Notes: generated by a model from the sequence alone, not told the origin. Counted from the stretch's first letter, positions 17,616 to 27,756 are shown. The stretch: DNA of 64,000 nucleotides from Streptomyces sp. RKAG293 (GCF_023701745.1 NZ_JAJOZB010000001.1:4842501-4906500), one strand, 5' to 3'. A program made the numbers and translations.

Positions 17616-18374
17616 ATGCCCCCATCCGTACCGGTACGTGACCTCGAAGGGAAAGTCGCTCTCGTGGTCGGCGGCTCGCGCAACCAGGGAGCGGCGTTCG
17701 CTGAGAACCTCGCCTCCCGCGGCGCCACCACCGTGATCAGCTATCTCGGCAATGAGCAGGCTGCTCTCGACACCGTTACCGTCCTGGAAAAGCACGGCGT
17801 GACGGCCGAGGCGGTCCGTTCCGACGCCACTTCCTCGGCCGACGTCGACGAACTGTTCCACGACGTTGTGGCCCGCCATGGCCGGATCGACATCGTCGTC
17901 CACACGCCGGGCGCGGTCATCAAGAAGCCGCTCGCCGACTTCACCGACGAGGACTTCGACCATCTGATCAATCTGAACACCCGGAGCGCGTTCAACACGC
18001 TGCGGGCCGCAGCCAACGCTCTCGCCGACGGCGGGCGCTACGTGGTGCTCTCCACCACGCTGACCTCGATCATGACCGGCCCGTACGGGCTGTACTCGGG
18101 TTCGAAGGCCGCCGTCGAGCGCATGGTGCTCGCCGCAGCCAAGGAACTCGGGGTGCGCGGCATCACGGTCAACGCGGTCGCTCCCGGCCCGATCGACGAC
18201 TCGTTCTACCGGGGCGCGGAGACGCCCGAGTCGATCGAGGCCGCCACCCATCACAGCCCCCGCAACCGCCTCGGCCTGCCCGAGGACGTCGCGCCCGTCG
18301 TCGGCTGGCTGGTAGGCGCCGAGGCCGGCTGGGTCTCCGGCCAGACCGTGCGCGCCAACGGCGCGATGTTCTGA
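17616..18374 (+). CDS. Short-chain dehydrogenase/reductase
   Basis: This SDR of 252 aa starts at ATG 17616 after AAAGGACG. The glycine motif is VGGSRNQGAAFA. The usual NNAG is replaced by HTPG (VVHTPGAVIKK). The catalytic residues are Ser (VVLSTTLTS region), Tyr (YGLYSGSKAAV) and Lys. It ends with GWVSGQTVRANGAMF, typical of the 3-oxoacyl-reductase-like group. It is the first gene of the set downstream of the LysR regulator. Confidence 0.87.
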   Translation: MPPSVPVRDLEGKVALVVGGSRNQGAAFAENLASRGATTVISYLGNEQAALDTVTVLEKHGVTAEAVRSDATSSADVDELFHDVVARHGRIDIVVHTPGAVIKKPLADFTDEDFDHLINLNTRSAFNTLRAAANALADGGRYVVLSTTLTSIMTGPYGLYSGSKAAVERMVLAAAKELGVRGITVNAVAPGPIDDSFYRGAETPESIEAATHHSPRNRLGLPEDVAPVVGWLVGAEAGWVSGQTVRANGAMF

Positions 18375-18517
18375 CCACCTGCTTCCAGGAGCACACGTTC
18401 ATGCCCGGATCCGGGGTCACCAGAAGTCCGAACTGAGGCAGACGGTTCCGACTGTCGTGGTCCTGGCCGTCCTCGTCGGTTCGGTGATGCCGGCGGGACC
18501 GGTTCGTGCTCCGGGGG

Positions 18518-18613
18518 AATCTGGCCGTCACCAGGCTCTGCACCCTCGCGATGACCTACACCGTAATGCCCGCCCCCACCCGGCTCCTCGGCTCCTGGCC
18601 GCGGAACCCATGA
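18518..18613 (+). pseudogene. Degenerate C-terminal piece of a membrane protein
   Basis: Between the SDR and the next gene, one frame reads NLAVTRLCTLAMTYTVMPAP then TRLLGSWPRNP and a stop. It resembles the last helix of small membrane proteins linked to antibiotic-biosynthesis-monooxygenase domains. The part just upstream continues in another frame (VVVLAVLVGSVMPAGPV). It is probably the scar of a deleted gene, and this is a weak call. Confidence 0.3.
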
Positions 18614-18627
18614 AGGAGGACCGTTCC

Positions 18628-19554
18628 ATGCGCGCCCTGATCGTTGATCCGGCCGGCCACTCGAAGATCCGGTTCGGCGAGGCACCGGTCCCGGTGCAGG
18701 GCCCCGGACAGGTCCTGATCGAGGTTCTGAACTCCTCGCTGAACGCTGCCGAACTGCGGTTCGCCGGGCTGTCGGAACCGGGGGCGGTTCCCGGTTTCGA
18801 TGCTGCGGGCATCGTGGTCGCGGCGGCCGCCGACGGCAGCGGGCCCGCGGTCGGCAGCCGGGTTGTCTCCTTCGCTGAAGGCGGCGGCTGGGCTGAGCTC
18901 CGCGCGGTCGACAGCGCCGATGTGGCGGTGGTGCCGGACTCGGTGGACCTGGCGGTCGCGGCGACCCTACCGGTGGCGGCAGGTACGGCGATGCGCGCGG
19001 TCTGGCAGGCAGGGCCGATCGCCGGACGGCGGGTCCTGGTGACCGGGGCGTCCGGGGGAGTCGGCTCGTTCGCAGTGCAGCTCGCCGCGATCGGCGGCGC
19101 GCACGTGATCGCCTCGGTCGGCTCCCGCACCTCCGGCACGGGTCTGGCAGAGCTGGGCGCGGCCGAGGTCGTTCTCGGCCTGGACGGGGTGGCGGAGCCG
19201 GTCGACGTGATCATCGACATGGTGGGCGGGCCTCAGCTGGTCGAGGCGTACGCGCTGCTGGCCTCGGGAGGGAACGTGCAGAGCGTCGGCTGGGCCTCCG
19301 GGCAGGCCGCGCTCTTCCCTGCCGGGTCGACGCTGGGCCGTAAGGATCCGACATCGATCACCTCGGTCTTCAACGGCGGCGGAATCACCGACCGGCAGCA
19401 GCAGCTCAAGGTCCTGCTGAAGCTGGTCGCGGAAGGGCGGCTCCGGGCAGCCATCGGCTGGCACGGCTCGTGGGAGCGGTTTGCCGAGGCCGCAGACGCG
19501 CTGACCGGCCGTACGTTGCGGGGCAAGGCCGTCTTCGATGTGCCGGCCCGATGA
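18628..19554 (+). CDS. Zinc-independent quinone oxidoreductase / alcohol dehydrogenase-like enzyme
   Basis: The 308-aa protein starts at ATG 18628, seven bases after AAGGAGGA. It has a GroES-like N-terminal domain (PGQVLIEVLNSSLNAAELRF, PGFDAAGIVVAA) and a Rossmann domain with VLVTGASGGVGSFAVQLAA. The Cys/His zinc ligands of true alcohol dehydrogenases are absent, so it fits the NADPH:quinone-reductase group. Its TGA overlaps the next ATG (ATGA, 19551-19554). Confidence 0.85.
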   Translation: MRALIVDPAGHSKIRFGEAPVPVQGPGQVLIEVLNSSLNAAELRFAGLSEPGAVPGFDAAGIVVAAAADGSGPAVGSRVVSFAEGGGWAELRAVDSADVAVVPDSVDLAVAATLPVAAGTAMRAVWQAGPIAGRRVLVTGASGGVGSFAVQLAAIGGAHVIASVGSRTSGTGLAELGAAEVVLGLDGVAEPVDVIIDMVGGPQLVEAYALLASGGNVQSVGWASGQAALFPAGSTLGRKDPTSITSVFNGGGITDRQQQLKVLLKLVAEGRLRAAIGWHGSWERFAEAADALTGRTLRGKAVFDVPAR

Positions 19555-20192
19555 GCGACGACAATCAGGCCGCGTTCATGTCGGCCCTGGTGACAGAGCA
19601 TTTCGTCCTGCAGTCGGCGGCTTCCACCACGGTCAGCGAGTCCACCGGCCGGGCTTCGCTCTATCTGGCGGCGCTCTCCAGTTCGCTGGTAGCGACCGGT
19701 TTCGCCGCCCAGTCTCCGCACATGTTCGTACCGTTCGTGGCGACGCTGATCCCGGCACTGCTGATCCTCGGCTTTTTCACTTCGGTGCGGCTGGTCGACA
19801 CGGGCGTCCAGAACCTCCGGTACCTCGCGGGGATCGCCCGGATCCGCGAGTACTACCGGGAACTGGATCCCCGGGCGCCGTACTTCTTCACCGAGTGGGG
19901 CGGCGGGACCCGCCACGACGAGCGCGCCGAGGTGCTCGCCTCGCTCGGCACCCGGCGGAGCCGGCTGCTGGGGCTGTCCACCACCGCGAGCATGGTCGCC
20001 GCGATCAACAGCATCGTCGCCGGGGCGGGCGCGGTCCTTGTCGCAGTGTCGATCTCGGGGCGGGAGCACACCGCGTTCATGGTGCCGCTGGGCGTCCCCG
20101 CGGCCGTGGTCTGCATGACCCTCTTCTGCCGGTACCAGGACTCCCGCTATCTGGCCCTGGACTTCGAGAACAACGGAAAGGCTGAGAAATGA
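19551..20192 (+). CDS. Conserved small membrane protein
   Basis: The 213-aa protein has a hydrophobic pair near residues 35-75 (LYLAALSSSLVATGFAAQ, VATLIPALLILGFFTSV) and a second pair near 150-195, with a charged loop between them (REYYRELDPRAPYFFTEWG). The N-terminus contains TEHFVLQSAASTTVSESTGR. I recognise it only as a conserved actinobacterial membrane protein of unknown role. It overlaps both neighbours by ATGA, so it is made with the oxidoreductases. Confidence 0.7.
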   Translation: MSDDNQAAFMSALVTEHFVLQSAASTTVSESTGRASLYLAALSSSLVATGFAAQSPHMFVPFVATLIPALLILGFFTSVRLVDTGVQNLRYLAGIARIREYYRELDPRAPYFFTEWGGGTRHDERAEVLASLGTRRSRLLGLSTTASMVAAINSIVAGAGAVLVAVSISGREHTAFMVPLGVPAAVVCMTLFCRYQDSRYLALDFENNGKAEK

Positions 20193-21019
20193 TCCTGGTG
20201 ACGGGGGCTTCCGGCAATGTCGGCGGTGAGCTGGTCGGCGTGCTCGCCGCGGCCGGACGGCCGGTGCGTGCGCTGATCCGCGACACGGAGAGGTTCGAGG
20301 CCCGGCCGGGCGTGGAGGTCGTGACCGGGGACCTGAACCGCGCCGAGACCCTGACCGGTGCGCTCGACGGAGTGGAGGGCGTCTTCCTTCTCGGCGGGTT
20401 CGCCGACATGCTCGGCGTCCTGGACCGGATCCGCTCGGCCGGGGCCGGACACGTCGTTCTGCTGTCGTCCCGGTCGGTGGCAGGCGGCGACCCGGCGAAC
20501 GCGATCGTGGCGATGCACCAGGACTCCGAGGCGGCGGTCCGCGGGTCCGGAGTCGGCTGGACGATCCTCCGCTCCAGCGGCTTCATGTCGAACACCTTCG
20601 AGTGGGTCCCGCAACTCCGCGACGGCGACGAGGTCCATGCGCCCTTCGCCGAGGTCGGGATCGCCGTCATCGACCCGTACGACATCGCCTCGGTCGCGGC
20701 GGCGGTGCTGAACGACCCGGATTACCACGGCAGGCACCTCCACATCAGCGGCCCCGAGGCCCTGCGCCCGGCCGACCGCCTGGCGACCCTCGCCAGGGTC
20801 CTCGGCCGCCCGTTGACGTTCCGCGCCCAGCCCGACGCCGAGGCGCGGGCCGAGATGAGCCGTACGGTCCCGGAACGGTACGTCGACGCCTTCTTCCGGT
20901 TCTTCTCCGACGGAGACTTCGACGACGCCCCGGTCCTGCCGACGGTCGAGGTCGTCACCGGCCGCCCCGCGCGCACCTTCGAGGACTGGGCGACCGCCCA
21001 CGCCGGAGCGTTCTCCTGA
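20189..21019 (+). CDS. NmrA-like NAD(P)-binding protein
   Basis: This atypical SDR of 276 aa has the N-terminal motif MILVTGASGNVGGELVGVLA. It continues VVTGDLNRAETLTGALDGVEGVFLL and ends with a small C-terminal domain. The usual SDR Tyr-x3-Lys pair is not obvious, as in NmrA regulators and NAD(P)H-binding isoflavone-reductase-like proteins. It starts inside the stop codon of the upstream gene (ATGA). Confidence 0.82.
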   Translation: MILVTGASGNVGGELVGVLAAAGRPVRALIRDTERFEARPGVEVVTGDLNRAETLTGALDGVEGVFLLGGFADMLGVLDRIRSAGAGHVVLLSSRSVAGGDPANAIVAMHQDSEAAVRGSGVGWTILRSSGFMSNTFEWVPQLRDGDEVHAPFAEVGIAVIDPYDIASVAAAVLNDPDYHGRHLHISGPEALRPADRLATLARVLGRPLTFRAQPDAEARAEMSRTVPERYVDAFFRFFSDGDFDDAPVLPTVEVVTGRPARTFEDWATAHAGAFS

Positions 21020-22209
21020 GTGCGCGGCTGCTGGTCCCGGCGACGTTCGTCACCTCGCTCGGGAACAACATCCAGCTGATCGCCTCCACGCTGCTGCTCG
21101 TCCGGGCGAACGGGACGATGCTCGCGGTCGGCTGGCTGTTCATCGCGGTCGCGCTGCCCCAGGCGGTGCTCTCCCCGTGGTTCGGCCGGCTCGCCGACCG
21201 GTTCGACCGGCGCAGGCTCTGGCTCGGCTGCGACCTGACCAGCGCTGTGGCCGCCCTCGCCCTTCCGCTGGGCGGCCACAGCAGCCACATCGTGTACGGC
21301 TCGAACTTCGCACTCGCCGTGGTCAGCGCGCTGTTCATGCCGACGAGCGCGGCTCTGATCAAGGAACGAGTGCCATCCGGTGAACTCCGCCGGTTCAACG
21401 CCCGGTACGAGATCGCGCTCCAGGCCGGCTCGCTCCTCTCGGCCTCGGTCGGGGGATGGGCCGTGCAAGGCCTCGGACCCGACCTGTTGTTCACTTTCAA
21501 CGCGGCTACCTTCGCGGTCTCCGGGCTCTTCGTCTACCAAGTCGGCAGGCGGCCCGCAAAGCCGCTGTCCACCGCGCCCGGCGAGCCGGTGGGCGGCGAT
21601 GGCTCGCGCATGCCGGTCGGGCCGCTCATCCTGCTGTACGCCCAGGGCAACATCGTCGTGACTGTCTTCAACGCGCTCCTGCCGATCCTCGTGCTGAAGG
21701 AACTGGCCGACGGGCCGGGTCTGCTGGGGATCATCGATGCCGTCGGCGGCACCGGGTTCCTGCTCGCCGCCTTCGCCTACAGCCGGATCAATCGATTTCC
21801 CGACCTGCGCATCGCGCTGGTCGGCTACCTGGTCAACGACACGATGCTGGCGCTGCAGCCCCACTTCGGCCCGACTGTGCTCACCGCGACGGTCTTCCTC
21901 GGTGCATGGAGCTTCGGCCAGGCCCGGATAGCCAGCCGGGCCCTGCTGCTGGAGGCGGCCCCGTACGACCAGGTGGGCCGGGTCTTCGGCCGGGCGAACG
22001 CGATCGGACTCACCTCGACCATCCTGGTCATGCTCACCGTCGCGACGCTCACCGACCACAGCGATACTCGCTTCGGCTTCGCCGCCCTCGCAGCGATCAC
22101 CGGCCTGACCGCGCTGACCGCCGCCCTGACCACCCGGCGAACACGGCGCAACCTGGAGCTCCGCGATGGACTGATCCGCCGGCGGGGCTGGCTCACCGAA
22201 CCCGAGTAG
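21016..22209 (+). CDS. MFS transporter, probable drug/metabolite exporter
   Basis: The 397-aa protein has about 12 membrane segments and the MFS motif GRLADRFDRRRLW between TM2 and TM3, like MFS_3 exporters. No ATG or GTG lies in frame before TM1. The only close start is CTG 21016, whose last bases overlap the upstream TGA (CTGA). Using ATG 21118 would delete TM1. It closes the SDR/oxidoreductase gene set and may export its product. A transposase scar follows directly. Confidence 0.78.
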   Translation: MSARLLVPATFVTSLGNNIQLIASTLLLVRANGTMLAVGWLFIAVALPQAVLSPWFGRLADRFDRRRLWLGCDLTSAVAALALPLGGHSSHIVYGSNFALAVVSALFMPTSAALIKERVPSGELRRFNARYEIALQAGSLLSASVGGWAVQGLGPDLLFTFNAATFAVSGLFVYQVGRRPAKPLSTAPGEPVGGDGSRMPVGPLILLYAQGNIVVTVFNALLPILVLKELADGPGLLGIIDAVGGTGFLLAAFAYSRINRFPDLRIALVGYLVNDTMLALQPHFGPTVLTATVFLGAWSFGQARIASRALLLEAAPYDQVGRVFGRANAIGLTSTILVMLTVATLTDHSDTRFGFAALAAITGLTALTAALTTRRTRRNLELRDGLIRRRGWLTEPE

Positions 22210-22228
22210 TGAGACGCGATCCCGAACG

Positions 22229-22401
22229 AGGTCATTTCGAACTCGTTCACCGCACCGCATTTCCGACGCGCACACGCCCAACGCGCGATCATCCGCTACA
22301 TCGAAGTGTTCTACAACCGCCAACGCCTCCACTCCGGGCTCGGCTACAGGACCCCTCGGAAGGTCCAATCCGACTACGAGCAAAGGCAATTCGCGGCGTA
22401 G
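22229..22401 (+). pseudogene. C-terminal remnant of an IS3-family OrfB
   Basis: One frame reads FELVHRTAFPTR. The next frame continues AHAQRAIIRYIEVFYNRQRL then HSGLGYRTPRKVQSDYEQRQ and a TAG at 22399. That is the conserved C-terminus of IS3-type transposases, with a frameshift between the two parts. No terminal repeats or orfA remain. It marks a past insertion exactly at the left edge of the peptide-locus region. Confidence 0.75.
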
Positions 22402-22460
22402 AAGCCCATCAAACCACTGTCCGAGAAGCACAAGGCCCCTCAGACGACATCGGGTGAGGG

Positions 22461-25347
22461 ATGTTCGCTTGTTGCTCGACCACTGATTTGAGGCTTGCCT
22501 TGCCCTACGCGATTCTCGGGCCGTTGGAGGTCCAGTCCTTCGGCCGACTCGTTGAAGTGGCCCGTCCGAGGCGACGTGCCGTACTCGCTTTTCTTCTCCT
22601 TCACGCCAATCGGTGGGTCAGCACCGAGCAACTGGTCGACGGGCTCTGGGGCGAGGAACCGCCGCGTACCGCCCGTGCCCAGATTCACACAGCGGTTTCA
22701 GCACTGCGCAGCGGGCTACCGGACGAGCTTGCCGGAGGGCTGTCCTCAGAGGGGTCCGGATACCGGCTGCGCGTGGCGGAGGGGGACCTTGACTCAGCGG
22801 AGTTCAGTCGACGGTTCACCGCCGCACGAGAGTTCGCCGAGAGCGGCGAGAAGGAGGAGGCGGCCCGGTTGTTGCGGTCCGGCCTGGGCCTCTGGCGTGG
22901 GGATGCGCTGACCGGGCTGGAGGCGCCCTTCGCGGGACCGGCCCGCGCTCGGTTGGAGGAAGAACGCTTCGTCGCATACGAACTGCTGGCAGACCTTGAG
23001 ATGAGCTTCGGAAGGCACCATGAGCTGCTTCCGGAGCTCACCAACCTGTTGAACCAGTACCCGGCCTGTGAGTCGATCGCGGAGCGCCTGACCGTGGCGC
23101 TCTACCGCAGTGGACGGCAGGCCGACGCTCTTGCGGTAGTGCGCAGGCTGCGCAGACTGCTAGCCGACGAGTACGGCCTGGACCTTGGGAAGCGCCTCGT
23201 GGAGCTTGAGGCTGCCATTCTGAGGGGTACCCTCCCGCCGCAGTCTTCGCCGCAGTCTTCGCCGCAACCGTCCGGGCCCGCTGTGCCAGTTCGGCCCGCC
23301 CCGGTGAGCGACAGCCTGGCCGACCGCGAGCTCCGAATTCATCGTCCTGCTCAGCTGCCCCGGGCGACAGCAGGATTCGTTGGGCGGGGTGCAGAGTTGG
23401 CCAAGCTCGGAATTCTGGTCGGCTCCGCACCGGGTGACACCGGCGTCGCGCTGATAAGTGGTCCGGCCGGGGTGGGCAAGACGTCGTTGGCGCTCCGATG
23501 GGCCCACTCCAGGGTCGGCGACTTCCCTGACGGTCAGCTGTTCGCAGATCTGCACGGCTACGATGCGGTGGACTCCGAGGTCCCCGGCCGGGTGCTGGAA
23601 CGGTTCCTGGTGGCGCTGGGCGTCCCCGGGTACGAAATCCCCGCCGACATGGCGCACCGCGAGGACATGTATCGCTCCCGGATGGCCAACCGCCGCATGT
23701 TGGTGGTCCTCGACAACGCACGGGACTACCAGCAGGTTTGGTCGCTTCTTCCCGGGACGGCACAGTGTCTCGCCCTCGTGACCAGTCGCGGAAAGATGGG
23801 CAGGCTGGTGACGGAGACAGGTGCCGTGTCCATCCCGCTCGGGCTGCTGACGCTGGAGGATTCAGTGGAGGCACTCGGTCAGATTGTCGGGGCTCCGCGG
23901 GTTGAGGCTGCCCCGGGTGCAGCCCGGGATCTGGCCCGGTTGTGCGGCGGTCTGCCGCTCGCTCTGCGGATTTCTGCGGTACGGCTGGTCGAGGAACCAA
24001 TGATCCCAGTAGCTGTGCTGGTAGCCGAGCTGACCCCGGAGGAGGGAAGGCTGGCCGGCCTGGGTCTGCCGGGTGAAGATCACACGGTGTCCCGGGCCCT
24101 GGATCACACGTATGCGCGGTTGACTGCGGAGCAGGCCCGGCTGTTCCGGGTGCTCAGCCTCCATCCCGGAGCGAGCTTGGGTTCCGCAGCCGCCGAGGCA
24201 GTCGCCGGGCGGCAGGAAACGCTTGGCGGGACATCTTCGGTGCTGGTGCGGCAGTCGCTTCGCGCGCTCGATGCGGTCCATCTGCTCGATCAGACGGAGC
24301 ACGACCGATATTCGATGCACGATTTGGTGCGGCTGTACAGCCGGAAGGTGGCGCCGTTGTCACCGGCCGAGGAGGAGCTAGCCATGGATCGGCTGTTCGA
24401 CTGGTACATCAGTGCCTCAGCCTCAGCTCACGAAGTCCTCACTCCCGGTGGCGCGAGGGTTGTACCGGATCTTAAGCATCTCTCGTCGGGTCTGTCGCCG
24501 TTCGAGGACCAGGACGAGGCGCTGCGCTGGTTCGACCAGGAGATAGAGGCTGTGGCGTCACTGATCCGGCTGGCCGTGGCGCGGCGTGATCACCGCGTGG
24601 TGTGGCAACTATCGTCCTCGATATCCACGTATCTGATGAGGCGCCACCGTCTCGATCTGCTGGTGGAAACCCAGCAGCTGGGTGAGCACGCGGCGCGAGA
24701 GGTTGGGATGGAGTTGGAGGCTGCGGCGATCGCCGCCAAACCTGGGAATCGCCTACTCCACGCGGCTCGATCCTCGGAGTGCGGACCCGTTCGAGCGGGC
24801 AATTGCGATCTCCGTCCGCCACGGTGAGACCCGGCGGGCTGCCGGAAATCGGCTCGATCTCGGGAATCACCAACTCAATCTCGGGCTGCTGGCCGAGACC
24901 GCACGTGTCGGCGTGGCGGCAGTGGAATCCGCGCGGGACCTCGACTACCGCTGCATGCCGGCATTGGCGTTGAGTAATCTCGGCCTGACCCGATCGAACT
25001 TGGGCGCCCACGAGCAGGCGCGTCCGTGGCCATCTGGTCCGGCCCCGGTGCGGCTCGGCGCGGGGGAGGACTGGCTTGCCCTCAGCCGTGAGGCGCTCGC
25101 CGGCGCCCGCCGTGCCGGCAATCCACTGCTGGTGGGCGAGATACCGGACCAGATCGGAATCACGTTCACCATGAGGGGCTCGATTGACGAGGCACGTGAT
25201 GCCTGGCGCGAGGCTGTGCAGGTGTTGTCGGAGGTCGGGAGTTCCACGGCGGACGAGGTGCGGGCCGAACTGCGAGGGGTCCCCGACTCGCTCCCCCGGC
25301 GCGCCGCAGACGATCAGGCGGACGTGGCGGAGTCGCCCAGCAGGTAG
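22461..25347 (+). pseudogene. AfsR/SARP-family regulator with a frameshift
   Basis: The first frame (22461-24827) encodes an OmpR-like DNA-binding domain (YAILGPLEVQSFGRLVEVAR), BTAD and an NB-ARC ATPase with Walker A ISGPAGVGKTSLALRWA and Walker B MLVVLDNARDY. At about 24735-24745 the TPR code shifts frame and continues to 25347 (NLGIAYSTRL, LGNHQLNLGLLAETARVG). One extra base near GCCAAACCTGGG explains it. The N-terminal 750 residues could still act as a DNA-binding activator, as many SARPs lack the tail. TTG 22488 or 22500 are alternative starts. It is the likely local regulator of locus 1, with which it converges. Confidence 0.75.
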
Positions 25348-25832
25348 ACCAGCTCGTCCCAGCCGATGGTGACGGCTCCCGCTATCGCCCCGGCACCCGC
25401 CGCAGCTCCCCACACGGGCAGGGTCTCGGCACCGCCGGGTAGCAGCCCGGCAGCCAACGCGGCGGCTGCGAGCAGTGCGTTGCGCGTCACGAATGCGGCG
25501 GTACTGCCCGTCCCTGGAGTGGTAGCCGAGCTGAAACAGCGGCAGGCAGCGGCCCGCCCCGCCTGGACAGTGGCCACCGTAAAGGCGACGAGGAGACCAA
25601 GCACGAGGGCGGCTCCCGCCTCCCGCAGGGTGAACAACAACAGCACCGCGGCGAGCTCGCTGATCACCACTCCGATCGCGGTGGGTGTTCGGAACCGGGC
25701 CGGGAGCCAGACGAAGTCGTCGAGCCCCGCCGTGAACCTGGTCATCGTCGCGCGGCTGCGGCACTTGCTGATCGCCGCGACAGCGAAGACCACGGCCAGC
25801 ATGACCCGGGCGGCCAGCTCGGTGACGGTCAT
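25314..25832 (-). CDS. MauE/DoxX-like membrane protein
   Basis: The 172-aa protein has about four membrane segments with AVVFAVAAISKCRSRATMTRF at the start and a cytosol-side or lumenal pair CRCFSSAT. MauE-type proteins assist disulfide formation or electron transfer to thioredoxin-like partners. In this locus it lies with a thioredoxin-like protein and a cysteine-rich peptide, which supports a role in oxidising or maintaining Cys residues. It overlaps the convergent AfsR-like frame by 34 bp. Confidence 0.75.
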   Translation of the reverse strand: MTVTELAARVMLAVVFAVAAISKCRSRATMTRFTAGLDDFVWLPARFRTPTAIGVVISELAAVLLLFTLREAGAALVLGLLVAFTVATVQAGRAAACRCFSSATTPGTGSTAAFVTRNALLAAAALAAGLLPGGAETLPVWGAAAGAGAIAGAVTIGWDELVYLLGDSATSA

Positions 25833-25935
25833 GTCGTCCTCCAGATGTGGTGCGGGCTCAGAGACGTCTCAGTGTTTCGATGGATCGGGCCGCGTAGTAG
25901 CCGATGCAGGTGGGGTGACCACGTCCGGTGCCGTC

Positions 25936-27756
25936 TCACCGGGGTTCCTCGGACAGCGCGTACTGGTATCCCTCGGCCTGGGCGGCGAAGAGTTCTGCGT
26001 ACTGGCCGCCGTGTTCGATCAGCTGCTCATGCCTGCCCTGTTCGACGACCTGCCCGCCGGCGAGCACTACGATGGTGTCGGCATCGCGGAGTGCCGAAAG
26101 GCGGTGGGAGATCAACAGACTGGTCCGTCCGGCGCGATGGCGGGCCAGGGCCTGGTGCACGCGCTGCTCGGCAAGCGGGTCGAGACCGGAACTCGGCTCA
26201 TCGAGGACCAGCAACTCGGCGTCCTCCCGAAACAGCGAGCGGGCCAGTGCGACCCGCTGCCACTGGCCGCCGGAGAGCAGCACCCCCTTCTCGTTCGAGG
26301 CGTCCAGGAAGATCCGGCTGAGCATGGTGTCGTATCCTCGGGGCAATCCGGCGATTGTCTCGTCGATGTCGGCTCGAGCCGCGGCGGTGCGAACCCGTTC
26401 GAGGTCATCCATCAGCTCCGGCGAGCCGATGCCGATGTTGTCCCGGGCGTTCATGTCGTACGTCATGTAGTCCTGAAAGGTGGCCCCGATCCGGCGGCGG
26501 AGTTCGTCCACCGACAGAGTTCGGATGTCCTGCCCGTCCCACAGGATTCGCCCGCGTTCGGGATCGTAGAAGCGGCACAGCAGTTTGACGAGGGTGCTCT
26601 TGCCCGCGCCGTTGGCACCCACCAGCCCGACTGCCTGTCCATACGGCAGGATGAGATCGAGGCCTCGCAGCACCCACGGGTCGTCAGGTTTGTAGCGGAA
26701 CCACACGCCATCGAACTCGATGCCTTGGCGCAGTGCACGCGGCACCAGCTCGCCGCTGGGCAGATCGGCGGGCATCCGCAGCAAAGTGAGGTAGCGGGCA
26801 AACAGCTGGAGTGCCTCGTCTGTGCGGCCCAGCTGCATCAGCACGGAGGAAAGTGCCCCCTGGATCGCTGCCACCGCTGCGGTGAAGAGGGTCATCTCAC
26901 CTAGGGTGACGCCTCCTCGTAGCACCTGCCGGGCTATGACGACCCCGGCGACCCCGGCGACCGCGGCGCCGAGCACGGCCAGGGCCGACTGGACGGCGGC
27001 GTCGCGCCGGGTGACCGCCAGGGTGGCGGCACTGGTCTGTCGCAGGTTGTCCATCGCCCGGCGATGGATCAACGGGCCGGCGCCGAACAGTCGCACCTCC
27101 ATGACCGCCCGACGGTCCGTCAGCAGCGCCCGGTAGAAGAACTGGCGCCGTGCGGTGGCCATCATGGACTTCGTGGTGTCGGCCTGCTGCCGCGCCAGCC
27201 GCAGTTGACCCGCGACCGAGACCGCGACAGTGCCTACCAGCAAGAGCCCCATCGGCGGCCAGAGCGCAAGGACGGCGCCCAGGAACCCCGCGACGGTAAT
27301 ACTGCTGCGTACGGTGGCCAGCAGAAAGTCGAGCACCTGGCGGGGAGCATTCTGTGCGGACTGCTCGGCAAGCCTGATGGTGTCCTGAGTCTCCGGGTCC
27401 TCGAAAGGCCGGAGGCTGCGGAAGTCGTTGATACGGCGGTACAGGAGGTCTTGTGCCCTGAGGTTGACGGCCTGCCCTGTCGTGGCCGTTGTCAGGGCGG
27501 AGACCGAACTGAGGACAGCGGACAGGCCGGCGAGCGCAGCAACGCCCGCCGCCAGAAGGCTTACCCGGCCGCTCTCCGCGCCGGGCGCGGCCAGATCGTC
27601 GACCAGCAGCTTGCCGAGGTAGGCGGCCCCCGCAGGGACGGCACCGGAGAGCAAAGCCAGCAAAAGCTGGCCGACCATTCCCATCGGGGCGGCATGCCAG
27701 CCCAGCTGGAGTGCTCGGCCCGTGACTCGCAGACGGGCCGCCGCCCGCGAGGTCAC
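25936..27756 (-). CDS. ABC exporter with fused membrane and ATPase domains
   Basis: The 606-aa protein starts at GTG 27756, overlapping the stop of the thioredoxin-like gene (GTGA). Residues 1-330 form a six-helix exporter domain. Residues about 350-590 form an ATPase with Walker A GLVGANGAGKSTL, Q-loop TFQDYMTYDM, signature LLSGGQWQRVALARS and Walker B ELLVLDEPSSGLD. It lacks the C39 peptidase domain of bacteriocin exporters, so leader removal must come from other enzymes, such as the S26 or M50 proteases nearby. It most likely exports the mature peptide of locus 1. Confidence 0.88.
   Translation of the reverse strand: MTSRAAARLRVTGRALQLGWHAAPMGMVGQLLLALLSGAVPAGAAYLGKLLVDDLAAPGAESGRVSLLAAGVAALAGLSAVLSSVSALTTATTGQAVNLRAQDLLYRRINDFRSLRPFEDPETQDTIRLAEQSAQNAPRQVLDFLLATVRSSITVAGFLGAVLALWPPMGLLLVGTVAVSVAGQLRLARQQADTTKSMMATARRQFFYRALLTDRRAVMEVRLFGAGPLIHRRAMDNLRQTSAATLAVTRRDAAVQSALAVLGAAVAGVAGVVIARQVLRGGVTLGEMTLFTAAVAAIQGALSSVLMQLGRTDEALQLFARYLTLLRMPADLPSGELVPRALRQGIEFDGVWFRYKPDDPWVLRGLDLILPYGQAVGLVGANGAGKSTLVKLLCRFYDPERGRILWDGQDIRTLSVDELRRRIGATFQDYMTYDMNARDNIGIGSPELMDDLERVRTAAARADIDETIAGLPRGYDTMLSRIFLDASNEKGVLLSGGQWQRVALARSLFREDAELLVLDEPSSGLDPLAEQRVHQALARHRAGRTSLLISHRLSALRDADTIVVLAGGQVVEQGRHEQLIEHGGQYAELFAAQAEGYQYALSEEPR

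Noticed and set aside
25833-25935. Short frame after the ABC exporter stop (HPTCIGYYAARSIETLRRL)
   Set aside because: It is in frame with the ABC gene behind its stop and has no start codon or ribosome site. It is too short to call.
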